A stretch of DNA of 64,000 nucleotides. Source: Meghimatium bilineatum. Taxonomy: Eukaryota > Mollusca > Gastropoda > Stylommatophora > Philomycidae. Position numbers and translations under genes: made by a program. The stretch is taken from assembly GCA_034231615.1 (NCBI GenBank), contig CM067319.1, positions 11,728,001 through 11,792,000 on the forward strand, in the 5' to 3' direction. Of this stretch, positions 1-9,551 are shown piece after piece; positions within the stretch are counted from its first letter, which is position 1; every line of letters begins with the position of its first letter. The notes beneath the pieces are model-generated. The model had not been told where the DNA came from and made no database searches. It saw only the letters and a program-made list of their open reading frames with translations.

Positions 1-394
1 CTTCTTACTCCAGGTGGCACCCAATATAGTGATTACTGGGGAATTCTTAGGTTGTTCGTTCTGAGAACATGGCGATGTAAGACGTAAGTCCAAGGCCTTT
101 GTGTAATGACGAATCATTAATGATTAATGTATTTCTTTGTCGAATCTAATTAATGAATCTAATTAAATTGTCGAATTTAATTCTTTGAAGAATCATTAAT
201 CAACAATGGGACTTTTTCTTTTGCCATATGGTAATCCCCGTTAATGCTTGTAGAGTGTGTTTTCATTCATTCTAAGTTTAGTTTATTAATTAACAAAGAC
301 AATACAATAACTAATAGAATAATTAATACATGTCCCATTCATAAAATAAATTTATATTATAAGCCTATCATATATATATATATATATCAATCAT
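1..394. other. AT-rich sequence, no gene recognised
   Basis: I see no exon, RNA gene or clear transposon here. A short (TA)n tract lies at 372-387. The short open frame at 244-471 is low complexity and runs into LINE-derived sequence, so it is not called as a gene. Confidence 0.5.
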
Positions 395-640
395 CTTGGT
401 TGTCCTCTTCTTCTTTCGCCTGGCACTCTTACCTCCAGAATCACCCTTTCTATACCATCGTGTTGCTTTAAGTGTCCAAAATACTGTAGCTTCCTTCTTA
501 TGATGGTATTTAGAAGATACCCTTCATTTAGTTTCCGTAATTACACAATTTTAATGTTCTTTTTCTCTCTCCATGATATTAGTAGGATCTTTCTGTAGCA
601 CTTCATTTCAAATGAATTTATTCTTTTGGATAGTGTCTTG
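395..640 (-). mobile_element. LINE fragment, C-terminal region after RT
   Basis: The minus strand, read across frameshifts, gives NSFEMKCYRKILLISWRE and then RRKLQYFGHLKQHD. These match the C-terminal region (CYRKIL...W, YFGH) that follows the reverse transcriptase in many animal LINEs. No RT motif is present, and stops and frameshifts show it is dead. It resembles the LINE pieces at 2780-3640 and 63108-64000. Confidence 0.6.
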
Positions 641-927
641 TTTAAAGTCCAAGTTCTAGTATATTATATACTAAAAGCAATAGGGCCTACCCAGGGTGAG
701 AATAAGAAAAAAATATTAGGCCTACTGTTAAACATACTTACCACCCTATGATATAGTAGGCCTATGTGAATGTCGGACAAACGTAAAACTATGTGATTTG
801 ACCAAGTCATATATAACTGGATTTAAAAGCAATATGTTTAAAGTAGGCCTAACCAACAAACAAACAAAAGAATAGATGCAAATTAGGTAAATTTCTTGTT
901 CAAGTAACCACTGTGCTATAAATAGCG
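641..927. other. AT-rich sequence with scattered TAGGCCTA-type words
   Basis: No gene or known element is recognised. The palindromic word AGGCCTA recurs several times between 680 and 850. It also recurs elsewhere in the window and seems to be a base-composition habit of this genome. Confidence 0.4.
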
Positions 928-1129
928 CAATGTTTATATTCCGGACTACCAGACGTCATGGATTTCCGCGCACTGCCAATGAAATTAATGGATGCCGTGA
1001 TGTCACACCGCAGAAGCAAAAAGTTTTTGCGCGCGACGTGGCTTTGTGAATGATAGAGCCAACCATTTCATTCATTTTGCGCGGAATACGGCAAAATCCA
1101 TAGTCTTTTAGTCCAAAATATAAACATTG
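928..1129. mobile_element. Palindromic MITE-like element, 202 bp
   Basis: The left end CAATGTTTATATTCCGGACT and the reverse complement of the right end, CAATGTTTATATTTTGGACT, match with few changes. The similarity continues inward for roughly 70 bp on each arm (ATGGATTT, CGCG, AATGAAAT). The whole unit could fold as a long hairpin. It codes for nothing. A non-autonomous DNA transposon with long inverted repeats is the simplest reading. I could not define a TSD, so the superfamily is open. Confidence 0.55.
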
Positions 1130-1374
1130 TTAATTAGATTAAATACGTACCTCATTCATCTTGGCTGATAAATCCATGCTTTATTTCACACAAGAACTCC
1201 AAGAAAATATCTGCCGACTTCTGCCAAATCCGTTGTAACCATTGAATCCGTCAATTATGCTATCAGTCTCTATCAATGTGTATTGATAATGATAGCATAA
1301 ACAGGCACCAAATATGCACTTATTTCAAATGAATTATTTTGCCGAATGTAATATAAGGGGGTGGGCTTCGCTAT

Positions 1375-1570
1375 CCCTAACCATAATCGCTAACCCTAAC
1401 CTTAACCCTAATCGCTAACCATAACCATAACCCTAACCCTAATCGCTAACCCTAACTCTAACCCTAACCTAACCCTAATCGCTAACCCTAACTCTAACCC
1501 TAACCTAACCCTAATCGCTAACCCTAACTCTAACCCTAACCTAACCCTAATCGCTAACCCTAACCCCCCC
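1375..1570. repeat. Interstitial telomere-like repeat tract
   Basis: The tract is built from CTAACC / AACCCTAA words, the complement of the animal TTAGGG telomere repeat, mixed with AATCGCTAACCC and AACTCTAACCC variants. A unit of about 36 bp containing ATCGCTAACCCTAACTCT repeats about three times. The mixed words mean an old interstitial tract and not a chromosome end. A run of C followed by pyrimidine-rich DNA borders it on the right. Confidence 0.8.
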
Positions 1571-1944
1571 CCCCATTTTTTTTCTTCTTTTTTTCCTTTT
1601 TTTTCTTTTTCACCTAACCACCATCTTACCCAACTACCCGCCCAACACTTCACCTCGAGATCACATTCCACAACCGACTTCCGTCAAAGGTTAGGAAACC
1701 CCGTGAATCCAGGCCAAAGGTCACAACAGTTACTTGAACGTGAAATGCGCCGCAAATTATTCTTCAAAGACTTTCATATGTGTATGCTCAAGCGTTTAAT
1801 AATGGAAGGGAACAAAATAAATCAATGTCTCTGGGATTGAATACAAAACGACCTAAACTAACGCAAAAATAATTAAATAGCCTAGAAAAAGTTATCAACT
1901 GTCTGAATTGTTTTTTCATTGAGTAATTTTTTAAATTATAGTGT
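1571..1944. other. Pyrimidine-rich border and unassigned sequence
   Basis: It starts with poly-C and T/C-rich runs (to about 1612) and continues as unremarkable AT-rich DNA. I see no gene or known repeat. Confidence 0.4.
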
Positions 1945-2205
1945 GTAAAATTTATGATCTTGGAAGTGTTGACTTGAAGGCCAATTTGTTATTGAAGATG
2001 ACACGTCAATTCAACATATCTTGTGTGTTAGCAGAAGTTGGACTAAATAATGTCAAGCCATCTTCAAAATCAATATTACTAAGAGTTCCATCATCTGTTA
2101 ATTTGATAAAATATTCATTTTGAGTAATTTCTTATAACCCTTTCTATAGCCAGGCTAAAAAGCAATGGTGACATAATGCAGCCTTGTCTTACTCCTCGGA
2201 AACTG
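1945..2205 (-). mobile_element. LINE RT fragment (motifs B and C)
   Basis: The minus strand reads VRQGCIMSPLLFSLAIE, which is reverse transcriptase motif B. About 120 bases further it reads SNIDFEDGLTLFSPTSANTQ, where FEDG stands in place of the catalytic F/YADD of motif C. The changed motif and in-frame stops make it inactive. Sequence from a different LINE in the opposite orientation begins right next to it. Confidence 0.65.
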
Positions 2206-2442
2206 AGCTAAGACGAGGAGGAAGTCGAATTTGAGAATGTGCATATTCAGAGAATGTAGAAATAAGAGTGACTAGAGGTAATGGGAGAAAATTCTCCCTC
2301 TATGGAAAGATCAGAAGAACGCGTAATCAGTAACTGACTGGGACACTGAGCGTATACACTTTTAGATGGCTGACAGAATGGCAAGCAGAGCATATATGGG
2401 AATTCCCCCAGTGCTGAGATACTTGTTCCTAATCAAGAATTG
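2195..2442 (+). mobile_element. 3' end of RNH-C LINE
   Basis: It closely matches 51865-52095, the 3' end of the RNH-C LINE, from GAGGAGGAAGTCGA through GATCAGAAGAACGCGTAATC to the final TCAAGAATTG. It carries only the end of the RNase H reading frame plus the 3' UTR, so it is a 5'-truncated insertion. Confidence 0.75.
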
Positions 2443-2779
2443 TCTTACTTCTATTTCTATGTAAAACCATTCAGTTTTACTCTCATTTTATGATATTTTT
2501 TTGCTGTCTATTAGACTTATTCATTAAATAGAAATATTATAGGATGACAAAAGGGTATAGCTACTAAGTAGGTAAGTTACACATTTACATAGTATAGCCA
2601 GTATAGGGTTTAGGCAAATGATATACCCAAAATGCTCTGGTATCAGGTTGGAAGTACATGTACTTTCATATTCAACATTCATAAACAAGTAATGACTTTA
2701 ATTCTATCTATGTAAAATGTCCTTTAAAAATTATTGTCCTCACTGTCACTTTGTAAGCCTCTAGGTTCTGTCCAGCCTC
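2443..2779. other. AT-rich spacer
   Basis: No open frame, RNA gene or repeat recognised. Confidence 0.4.
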
Positions 2780-3640
2780 TTCTAGTGTCATGTTAATAAA
2801 GCCCTTGATATCCTGTGTCCATCATAGTCTTGGTCTTCTTCTTGTTCTCTTTCCCATAACCTTTCCCTCTATGATTAATCTTTCTAAGCCATTGTGTCTT
2901 TTTATATGTCCAAAATATGTTAGCTTGCGCTTTTTTTATAGTTTTGAGGAGCCAATCTTCTTCTATGTTCAGATCTTTGCGGATATATGCTTTAGTTTGT
3001 CTTTCTGTCTATGATAATCTTAGTTCAATCTCCATAAGCTGTAACATTTATGATATTCTTAGGACCTTTCTTTAAATTTCATTTAGAATGCAGATATTTT
3101 CTTTTTCATTGTGGATGTCACTGCCCAAGTTTCACAACCATATTTTGTCCCTGGAAAAATATATAGGTATAACTTATTGATAATTGTAACTTTGTTTTTC
3201 TGTTTGCCTACAGGCAAAAGAGCCAGGGGTAGACCAAAAGAAACACTCAGAAAAACAGTACTTAGAGAAAGTAAAACAATCAATATCCATACTTTTCAAG
3301 AACTGCACAGAATAGCTTTGAACAGACATAATTGGAGAGATCTGACCTCTGCCCTAACTTCAGCGCAAAAGGAAAATGAATAAATCATCATAGATTTTCA
3401 TCTGTTATGTTTTGCTAATCTCTTTCTGATCTCTGCTGAGTAATCTGTGGTGTTGATGGTTGACCAGAGATATTCAAAGTTGCTGACATTTTCCAGATGT
3501 TCTTTGTCAATGACTATTGTAGTTGTGAGTTCATGTCTGTTGATATGCATTATTGTTGTCTTTTATGCATTGAGGAAAAGATTTTATCCCTTGCTGAGAT
3601 GTTTAACTGATATTGTTATGTTTTCTACACCGCCTTTAAT
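2780..3640 (-). mobile_element. LINE-G fragment, interrupted
   Basis: On the minus strand the upstream half (3640 to 3386) reads KTTIMHINRHELTT and then HLENVSNFEYLWSTINTT, the segment just after RT motif C. The downstream half (3205 to 2780) reads TKYGCETWAV, YFGHIKRHNGL, GKRTRRRP and DIKGFINMTLEEAGQ, the C-terminal domain. Between them lies a + strand piece of another LINE (3206-3385). Frameshifts and stops are frequent. The order of the two halves is that of one element, so I read this as a single LINE split by a later insertion. Confidence 0.65.
3206..3385 (+). mobile_element. 3' end of LINE-3w, inserted in another LINE
   Basis: It encodes GKRARGRPKETLRKTVLRES and ends in LTSALTSAQKENE before a stop. 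This is the extreme C-terminus of a LINE. It is nearly identical to the reverse complement of 35216-35390, so it belongs to the same subfamily. The 3' end is AAAATGAATAAATC, like the (GAAT)n tail of the 35 kb copy. Confidence 0.75.
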
Positions 3641-3699
3641 TAACTAACAATAATAAGAACATTTAAACAAATCTGTCAGAACTTATTGAGAAATTAATT

Positions 3700-3995
3700 G
3701 GCAATATTCTTCTTCTACATTCATTCTCAAATTCCTACAGATTAGCAGGATGTAGTCTGGAGAACAGAGTGTGTTGTGTCATAGTTTATATTTTGGTTGG
3801 AAGTCATATGTGCCTTTCAGGATGACATATCCGACTTCAGCGTGGCTTCTGAATCACTTTTACTCTCAATGTTGAATGTGACAATCAACTGCACCCTCAA
3901 AATCTCCTTATTCACCTATTGCAACATGCATGGCATGTAATTGTGTTGTTAATTTTTGCTCCCCTTTTGGGTGGCTATGCCAGTAAAAATGGCAT
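3700..3995 (-). mobile_element. S1 short retroposon copy
   Basis: The order of blocks matches the S1 copy at 46412-46696. Reading the + strand, they are TTCTTCTTC, CATTCTCAAATTCCTACAG, ATTAGCAGGATGTAGTC, GTGTTGTGTCATAG, GACATATCCGACTTCAGC and GCTCCCCTTTTGGG. The element lies in minus orientation with a GAAGAAG 3' tail. It sits less than 120 bp before a ZC4H2 exon, inside the upstream intron. It is diverged and I found no clean TSD. Confidence 0.65.
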
Positions 3996-4103
3996 TGTCT
4001 GCCAGATTTTGCCCAAGGAATGTATTTTGTTAACCTCTGATTTATGGAGAAAAGAACCGCACGTTATTCTATATTAATTTTTGTTCTGTTCCAAATATTT
4101 CAG

Positions 4104-4275
4104 TCAGAAAACATTGTCGTTGGAAAAACTCCGTTCAAGATTACGTCAGGAGATTGAAGTGACTGAAACAGAAGAAAAATGTCTGGACGAGTATCGGAAG
4201 GAAATGGAACTCTTGCTCCAAGAAAAGATGGCTCATGTGGAAGAGCTCAGGCTGATCCATGCTGACATCAACTTG
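4104..4275 (+). CDS. ZC4H2: ZC4H2, second coding exon (N-terminal coiled coil)
   Basis: This exon begins the visible part of a ZC4H2 ortholog. In vertebrates this is a nuclear zinc-finger protein that partners the E3 ligase RNF220 and acts in neural development. The exon follows a TATTTCAG acceptor, starts in phase 2 (the last base of a codon) and ends at a GTATGT donor. It encodes about 57 residues from QKTLSLEKL to HADINL, rich in E, K and L as in a coiled coil. [20 protein letters not shown] is identical to the human protein as I know it. The initiator exon is missing: human ZC4H2 has about 18 residues before this point, and I found no such exon at 1-4100, so it probably lies upstream. The four exons together encode 205 residues, against 224 in human. 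Confidence 0.95.
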
Positions 4276-4564
4276 GTATGTTCCTAAGGATGTAATACAG
4301 GCACATTTTTTTAAAGTGTGTGTTTTCATGTAAGGGTTCACAAGGAAATTAGGTTGTAAAAGTACAATTTTAAGATATGATTTATTTTGGTAGCGTATGC
4401 AGTTCAGGATGTAGCCATCATCCCAGAATATTTTGGCTGTAGTGATTTTCTTGGTAGTGTTAATGATCATTAGTTTGCCATTGTTTTCTGTAGCTCTGGC
4501 AGAAATAGTATAACTTCTGTTTCCTCATTCTCCAGGCAAACTCAAATGAGGTTATGGATTTCAT

Positions 4565-4905
4565 CAGTGAACTGCGGTTCATCTTGAAATGAATTTATTT
4601 CTGCCTTCATTAAGTATGCTTTATCTCTTCTTAGCAATGTTGCAGAGATCCTTCCCATCTTAGCTTCCCAGGGAAAAAATCTGTCTGGATGCTTCTTCTT
4701 CTTCATCGTTCTTCAGTCAGATATCAGGTTACAGCACCAATAGCTTCAATGAATTGTGTGATTCGCTTCATGTCATCCATGGAACCCCTCAAGTCTGGAA
4801 GCAGTGCCATCTCAGTAGGCCATATTTTCTCCCTCTCTTCTTGGTAGAGTTGACAGGCATGAAGAATAGTCTGGATGCTTATAATAAAGTACTTAGACGA
4901 AATGT
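4565..4905 (-). mobile_element. RNH-C LINE fragment in ZC4H2 intron
   Basis: The block at 4580-4640 (CTTGAAATGAATTTATT, CTGCCTTCATTAA, GCTTTATCTCTTCTTAGCAA) matches 45855-45908, part of the RNase H-bearing RNH-C LINE in the same orientation. A shorter LINE tail with its own TSD is inserted at 4695-4868. The right limit is uncertain. Confidence 0.5.
4695..4868 (-). mobile_element. 5'-truncated RNH-A LINE tail with 12-bp TSD
   Basis: The minus strand encodes CQLYQEEREKIWPTEMALLP and ends FIEAIGAVT before a stop. This is the far C-terminus of RNase H LINEs, like the product ending at 11770. After the stop comes a GAAGAAGAAGAAG tail. The direct repeat GTCTGGATGCTT flanks it at 4683-4694 and 4869-4880 and marks a retrotransposition event of only 174 bp. 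Confidence 0.8.
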
Positions 4906-5002
4906 TTCCATGGGAAAATGAAGAAGAAGAAGATCTCGGCAAAATGGCAGCAACTCCTCATCGTATTCTTAAAGTAACCTCCGCAGCTAAGGGGTTAAAC
5001 AA

Positions 5003-5832
5003 ATACAAGATCAATATTAGACTGGAAGTATAACTATCAAGATCAATATTAGACTGAATGTATAACAATAAAGATCAATATTAGACTGGATATATAACAA
5101 TCAAGATCAATATTACACTGGATGTATAACAATAAAGATCAATATTAGACTGGATATATAACAATCAAGATCAATATTACACTGGATGTATAACAATAAA
5201 GATCAATATTAGACTGGATGTATAACAATAAAGATCAATATTACACTGGATGTATAACAATAAAGATCAATATTAGACTGGATATATAACAATCAAGATC
5301 AATATTACACTGGAAGTATAACAATCAAGATCAATATTAGACTGAATGTATAACAATAAAGATCAATATTACACTGGATGTATAACAATAAAGATCAATA
5401 TTACACTGGAAGTATAACAATCAAGATCAATATTAGACTGGAAGTATAACAATAAAGATCAATATTACACTGGATGTATAACAATAAAGATCAATATTAC
5501 ACTGGATGTATAACAATAAAGATCAATATTAGACTGGATATATAACAATCAAGATCAATATTACACTGGAAGTATAACAATCAAGATCAATATTAGACTG
5601 AATGTATAACAATAAAGATCAATATTACACTGGATGTATAACTATCAAGATCAATATTACACTGGAAGTATAACAATCAAGATCAATATTAGACTGGAAG
5701 TATAACAATAAAGATCAATATTAGACTGAATGTATAACAATAAAGATCAATATTACACTGGATGTATAACAAATCAAGATCAAAATTAGACTGGATATAT
5801 AACAATCAAGATTAATATTACACTGGGTATAT
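5003..5832. repeat. 32-bp minisatellite in ZC4H2 intron
   Basis: About 26 copies of a 32-bp AT-rich unit containing GATCAATATTAGACTGGA and GTATAACAAT. Variants alternate (TTAGACT/TTACACT, AATAAAG/AATCAAG, GGATAT/GGATGT/GGAAGT). A last piece continues at 6332-6358 on the far side of an inserted LINE, so the array once ran further to the right. Confidence 0.95.
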
Positions 5833-6331
5833 GATGTTCGTCCGTCGTGATCGACGATGACCAAAAACTCAACCATAATAATAATAACAATAAATAATAA
5901 AATAATAAAGTTAATAGTGCGTTTTTAAATGACTAGCAAGTCCAATGCGCGCACAAAATGATCTTTTACAGAATTGACAACAATAGAAGGTATCTGTGTG
6001 AGGTTGAGATGTTTTTTCTTTTCTACGTGTCCGCTTCTGTCTTGCGGTTTCTTGTCTGAATTCTTCCGCCGCTAGTGCTCCCGTTCTAATGCTGTAACGC
6101 CATGCTGTTCTATCCTGAGCGAGGCTCTCCCAAGCGCCTACGTCAATGTTAAGATGTTTCAAGGATGACTTGAGCGTGTCTTTGAAACGCTTTTTCTGTC
6201 CACCAGCTTTTCGAAATCCTGCCTTGAGTTCTCCATAATATATTTGTTGTGGCAAACGCGAGTTCTCCATACGCACAAGATGGCCTGCCCAGCGTGTCTG
6301 CGCCTTCATAAGTATTGTGTGGTCTTATATA
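5833..6331 (-). mobile_element. LINE 3' end with C2H2 zinc finger, 11-bp TSD
   Basis: The minus strand carries an open frame (6309-5911) for 132 residues: RWAGHLVRMENSRLPQQIYY, then GGQKKRFKDTLKSSLKHL, then AQDRTAWR, ending in a C2H2-like finger FYCCQFCKRSF...IGLASHLKTH. This is the familiar C-terminus of a LINE endonuclease-RT protein that ends in a zinc finger. RT and endonuclease are absent (5' truncation). The 3' UTR includes ATCGTCGATCACGACGGACG. The direct repeat ACTGGGTATAT lies at 5822-5832 and 6332-6342, both inside the minisatellite, so the LINE jumped into the array. The open frame is intact, which points to a fairly recent insertion. Confidence 0.9.
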
Positions 6332-6443
6332 ACTGGGTATATAACAATCAATTGAAGAATAAGAAGATTAAGTATTTATTTTGTCTTTGTTACAATTGTA
6401 TAGGGAAATAGATTGATTGAGTGAAAATTGTATTCCTTTATAG

Positions 6444-6616
6444 ATGGAAACGACAATCAAGCAATCAGAAGAGGAAAAAGTTAAATCACACGAGAATGCT
6501 AAACGATTATTTGAAGAGTGCAGACCTTTGAAGGAAGAAATTGACATACTTCGTATCAGAGCTGGGCTTGAAATGCAACCAGATGTTTCTGATGATGCAG
6601 ATGGACTAAAACCAGA
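6444..6616 (+). CDS. ZC4H2: ZC4H2, third coding exon (coiled coil, continued)
   Basis: The exon lies between a CCTTTATAG acceptor and a GTAAGA donor. It enters in phase 0 and leaves after two bases of a codon (GA). It encodes METTIKQSEEEKVKSHENAK, then RRLFEECRPLKEEIDILR-type coiled coil and an acidic stretch PDVSDDADGLKP. The block MENTIKQSE is the human equivalent at the same exon start. This is the least conserved part of the protein, as expected for the linker after the coiled coil. The ATG at the exon start is an internal methionine, because the frame is open and continuous with the preceding exon. Confidence 0.93.
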
Positions 6617-6744
6617 GTAAGATGTTCTGTGATTTACTGACATAAAATATTTCAGCAGACATACAAATTTAGAAGAACAAAAATTAATTTTCTGGTTCCT
6701 ACCCTATCTCTTAAATCCTTTTAATACTATATTTTCCTGGTAAT

Positions 6745-7308
6745 TTTTCCTCGTTCTCTGCAGCTCCAGAACAGTGCCAATCGTGCAATGTTGTCCCTCA
6801 TTCTCTGCGGCTCCAGAACCATGATTATCATGCAATGTTGTCCCTCATTCTCTGCGGCTCCAGAACCATGCTTATCACGCAATGTTGTCCCTCATTCTCT
6901 GCGGCTCCAGAACCATGCTTATCACGCAATGTTGTCCCTCATTCTCTGCGGCTCCAGAACCATGCTTATCATGCAATATTGTCTCTCATTCTCTGCGGCT
7001 CCAGAACCATGCTTATCATGCAATGTTGTCCCTCATTCTCTGCGGCTCCAGAATCATGCTTATCATGCAATATTGTCTCTCATTCTCTGCGGCTCCAGCA
7101 CCATGCTTATCATGCAATGTTGTCCGTCATTCTCTGCGGCTCCAGAACCATGCTTATCACACAATATTGTCCCTCATTCTCTGCGGCTCCAGAACAATGC
7201 ATATCACGCAATATTGTCCCTCATTCTCTGCGGCTCCAGAACAATGCATATCACGCAATATTGTCCCTCATTCTCTGCGGCTCCAGAACAATGCATATCA
7301 CGCAATGT
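6745..7308. repeat. 47-bp minisatellite in ZC4H2 intron
   Basis: About 12 copies of a 47-bp unit containing GTCCCTCATTCTCTGCGGCT and CCAGAACCATGCTTATCA. Since 47 is not a multiple of three and the unit has no stop in any forward frame, all three + frames stay open for 150-216 codons. These open frames are a by-product of the repeat and are not genes. A CT-rich microsatellite follows at 7366-7405. Confidence 0.95.
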
Positions 7309-7484
7309 TCCCTGCTGGTCTTCTTAGTTTATTGCTTATCTAACTTGAGTGCTATCCATATCTCACTTTCACTTTCTCTCTCTCTCCCTCAAGCTCTCTC
7401 TTTCTTCCTCTACTGGTGTGATGAAGATCCACACCTGCAATGCTTGAAGAGAATTAATTGTTGTATTTACAACATAAATATATG

Positions 7485-7815
7485 ACCAGGCCAAATGCAA
7501 CATCAACCTCATGAGAAGGAAAGACCAGATTACCATTTTCTGACTTTGCACTCAACATTTTCAGCTTAAGAATGACCTGGCTAAAATATAACCACAACAC
7601 ACTACAGAGTTTCTACTTTACACTCATCCGTACAAAACTAGTGACCATCACCTTTTAAAATGTCCAGAGCTGGATGATAATAGAACAATGCTTCCCCCTC
7701 CAAAGTCAGATAAATGGAACATCTTGTATGGAACTAAACAACTCACAAACATATGCATTTACCACATAATGACATTAAGTCAAAGGGCAGGATTTCACGA
7801 GCCTCTGAGTCAACA
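7485..7815 (+). mobile_element. Eroded RNH-B LINE C-terminus
   Basis: The nucleotide order matches 20305-20625, including GGAAAGACCAGA, CAACACACTACAGAG, GACCATCACCTTTT, AATGTCCAGAGCTGG, CAGATAAATGGAACA and ACTAAACAACTCACAAAC. It has many small indels and no continuous frame, so it is an old copy of the zinc-knuckle end of the RNase H LINE at 20.1-20.7 kb. Confidence 0.75.
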
Positions 7816-8111
7816 GCCAATATGTTTGCAGCATACCTGGAGATTGCAAGAAAGTCAAGGTTAAGTCTGCTCTGGAGTAGAAAACTGCATAGCTCATTTC
7901 ATAGCAGTCTGCACATCCACACTAAGTAAAGTTCAATTGGGAGACTTGCAGAAGCTCTGGAAGGAACTTCATGAAAATCAAGTGCCATGGAAACAGCACT
8001 CTAGAGCTGAAAGTAAAAAACCCAACCACCTGTTATAGTATAAAAGTAGCAAGTTTATACTCCCTTGGTTCTTTCATCATATCATCTATATTTCTTATAT
8101 TTTATTTCTAG

Positions 8112-8271
8112 GTTTTTTGAGAAACCAACTACAACAGAATGGAACACAGAGCCCCCAGAACCTTCCATTCCACAGACACTGGCAGTAGCAGCTGCAGCGG
8201 CACATCAAATTCAAATACCACAAAACAAAAATGATCGGCAAGCATTCAGACAACAACCTCCACCCATGAAG
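8112..8271 (+). CDS. ZC4H2: ZC4H2, fourth coding exon (linker)
   Basis: Acceptor TTATTTCTAG, donor GTAATA. The first base completes the codon begun by the previous exon (GA|G), and the exon ends exactly on the AAG codon. It encodes about 53 residues. [17 protein letters not shown] and [17 protein letters not shown] match the human YFEK...[21 protein letters not shown] region in order and spacing. The last residues, FRQQPPPMK, are identical to human. The alanine run and QQPPP suggest a flexible linker between the coiled coil and the zinc finger. Confidence 0.95.
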
Positions 8272-9153
8272 GTAATATTTGACATAGTTTAAAACGTGAC
8301 ATCAAATAAGGTTTAAAACGTGACTTTTTCTAGTACTTAATTGTTTAAAAACTGCTGTAGTGAGTGCATCTCAGAAGCACTAAGTAACTGGTTTGAATTC
8401 AGCTGCAGGTAGTTGAACAGTTATTTAGAAAGCACTGATAACCTGGCAAGTATAAATATTGCAAAGATGTTCTATTCTAGATTCCCAGCACAGAACATGG
8501 TCTTACCCATTTAGAATTCAGCTAAAGTATGTGTTTCCATTCTTGTTTGTTAACTTATGTCATTACTCAAGAAATATGTCTGCTCCAATAATTCAATATG
8601 AGGATCCTCTACGCTGTCCTCAAAATAAATATTGTGCAATATATTCCTTCAGAATCACAGTATTTTACATCATTGTCGTATGTGTTATAACAACCCACAT
8701 ATTCCACACCATCCGTGAAGATATAGCATATCACTGACCATACATGTAATCCATGTGGATGAACTTGAAACTAATACTCAACCTAAAGCATGCTGTCTGC
8801 GGAAACATTTGCCACATTCAATGTATTGTGAGTCACTGTGAAGTTTTCTGCTCATTACTATGCACCTCTTTCAACAAAGAAATCATGTTTTCATGATCAT
8901 TAAAATTGGTCAGTAAAGTGTTAAAATACTAGTTTGGCTCTATTTCTGGCTAACAGTACAGAATTTGGCCTGCCAGTCAAAAAAATATGCCCATCTTTGG
9001 TCAAAAAATAACATTTTACTTTTTGCGTAATAATTGTTGTCTTTGGTTTGGTATATCCATTTCTACATTTCCTAAAATTCAACTTTTTTATGGTTTGTTC
9101 CTTTACTCATTATCAGTGTAATTCTCAATTTGTTGCTTTGTTTTTATTTTCAG
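8272..9153. other. ZC4H2 last intron, no insert recognised
   Basis: It runs from a GTAATA donor to a pyrimidine-rich TTTTTATTTTCAG acceptor, 882 bp. I recognise no transposon or tandem array in it, unlike the two upstream introns. The open frame at 8459-8737 has no recognisable domain. Confidence 0.6.
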
Positions 9154-9267
9154 GCTTGCCTGTCATGCCACCAGCAAATTCACCGCAATGCACCTATCTG
9201 TCCACTGTGCAAAGCTAAGAGCCGATCACGAAATCCAAAACGTCCAAAGCGTAAAGCCGACGACTAA
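9154..9267 (+). CDS. ZC4H2: ZC4H2, last coding exon (C4H2 zinc finger and stop)
   Basis: The exon starts in phase 0 and encodes [19 protein letters not shown], then [18 protein letters not shown] and a TAA at 9265-9267. The spacing C-x2-C...H...H...C-x2-C is the C4H2 zinc finger that names the family, and all six ligands are present. The finger is identical to the human one as I know it. The basic tail RNPKRPKRK fits a nuclear localisation signal. Both the finger and the alanine-rich linker are in frame with the upstream exons, so the gene looks functional. Confidence 0.97.
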   Translation, partial: ACLSCHQQIHRNAPICPLCKAKSRSRNPKRPKRKADD

Positions 9268-9551
9268 AGATAACAATCAATAGAAACACTTCAGGCAGCA
9301 TTCCTGTCTTACACAGACAACAATCGTTATTAATGTGTATTATATTATTTGTTTACAAATTTCATGTGAGGATTTTATGTTCAAACTTTTTAAAGCATGC
9401 CATTACAGATGTCAATTTCAATATATTAGGAGAATTCATTATAAGGTTTGCTGATATCTGCATATAGTTTAGACAATCTTTGTATAAGTGATTAATTCTT
9501 TGATGTTTTTTCAAGATTTTTTTTTACATGAGATCTGGAATTATATTTAAT

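Noticed and set aside
1-4103. First coding exon of ZC4H2 within the window
   Set aside because: I searched for an ATG followed by a short charged peptide (KLE.IKEIR-like) and a phase-2 donor and found none. Nothing near 60, 1180 or 3080 fits.
4724-4942. 72-codon minus-strand frame as a small gene
   Set aside because: Its 3' two-thirds are the C-terminus of an RNase H LINE within a TSD-bounded insertion; the start lies in unrelated flanking DNA.
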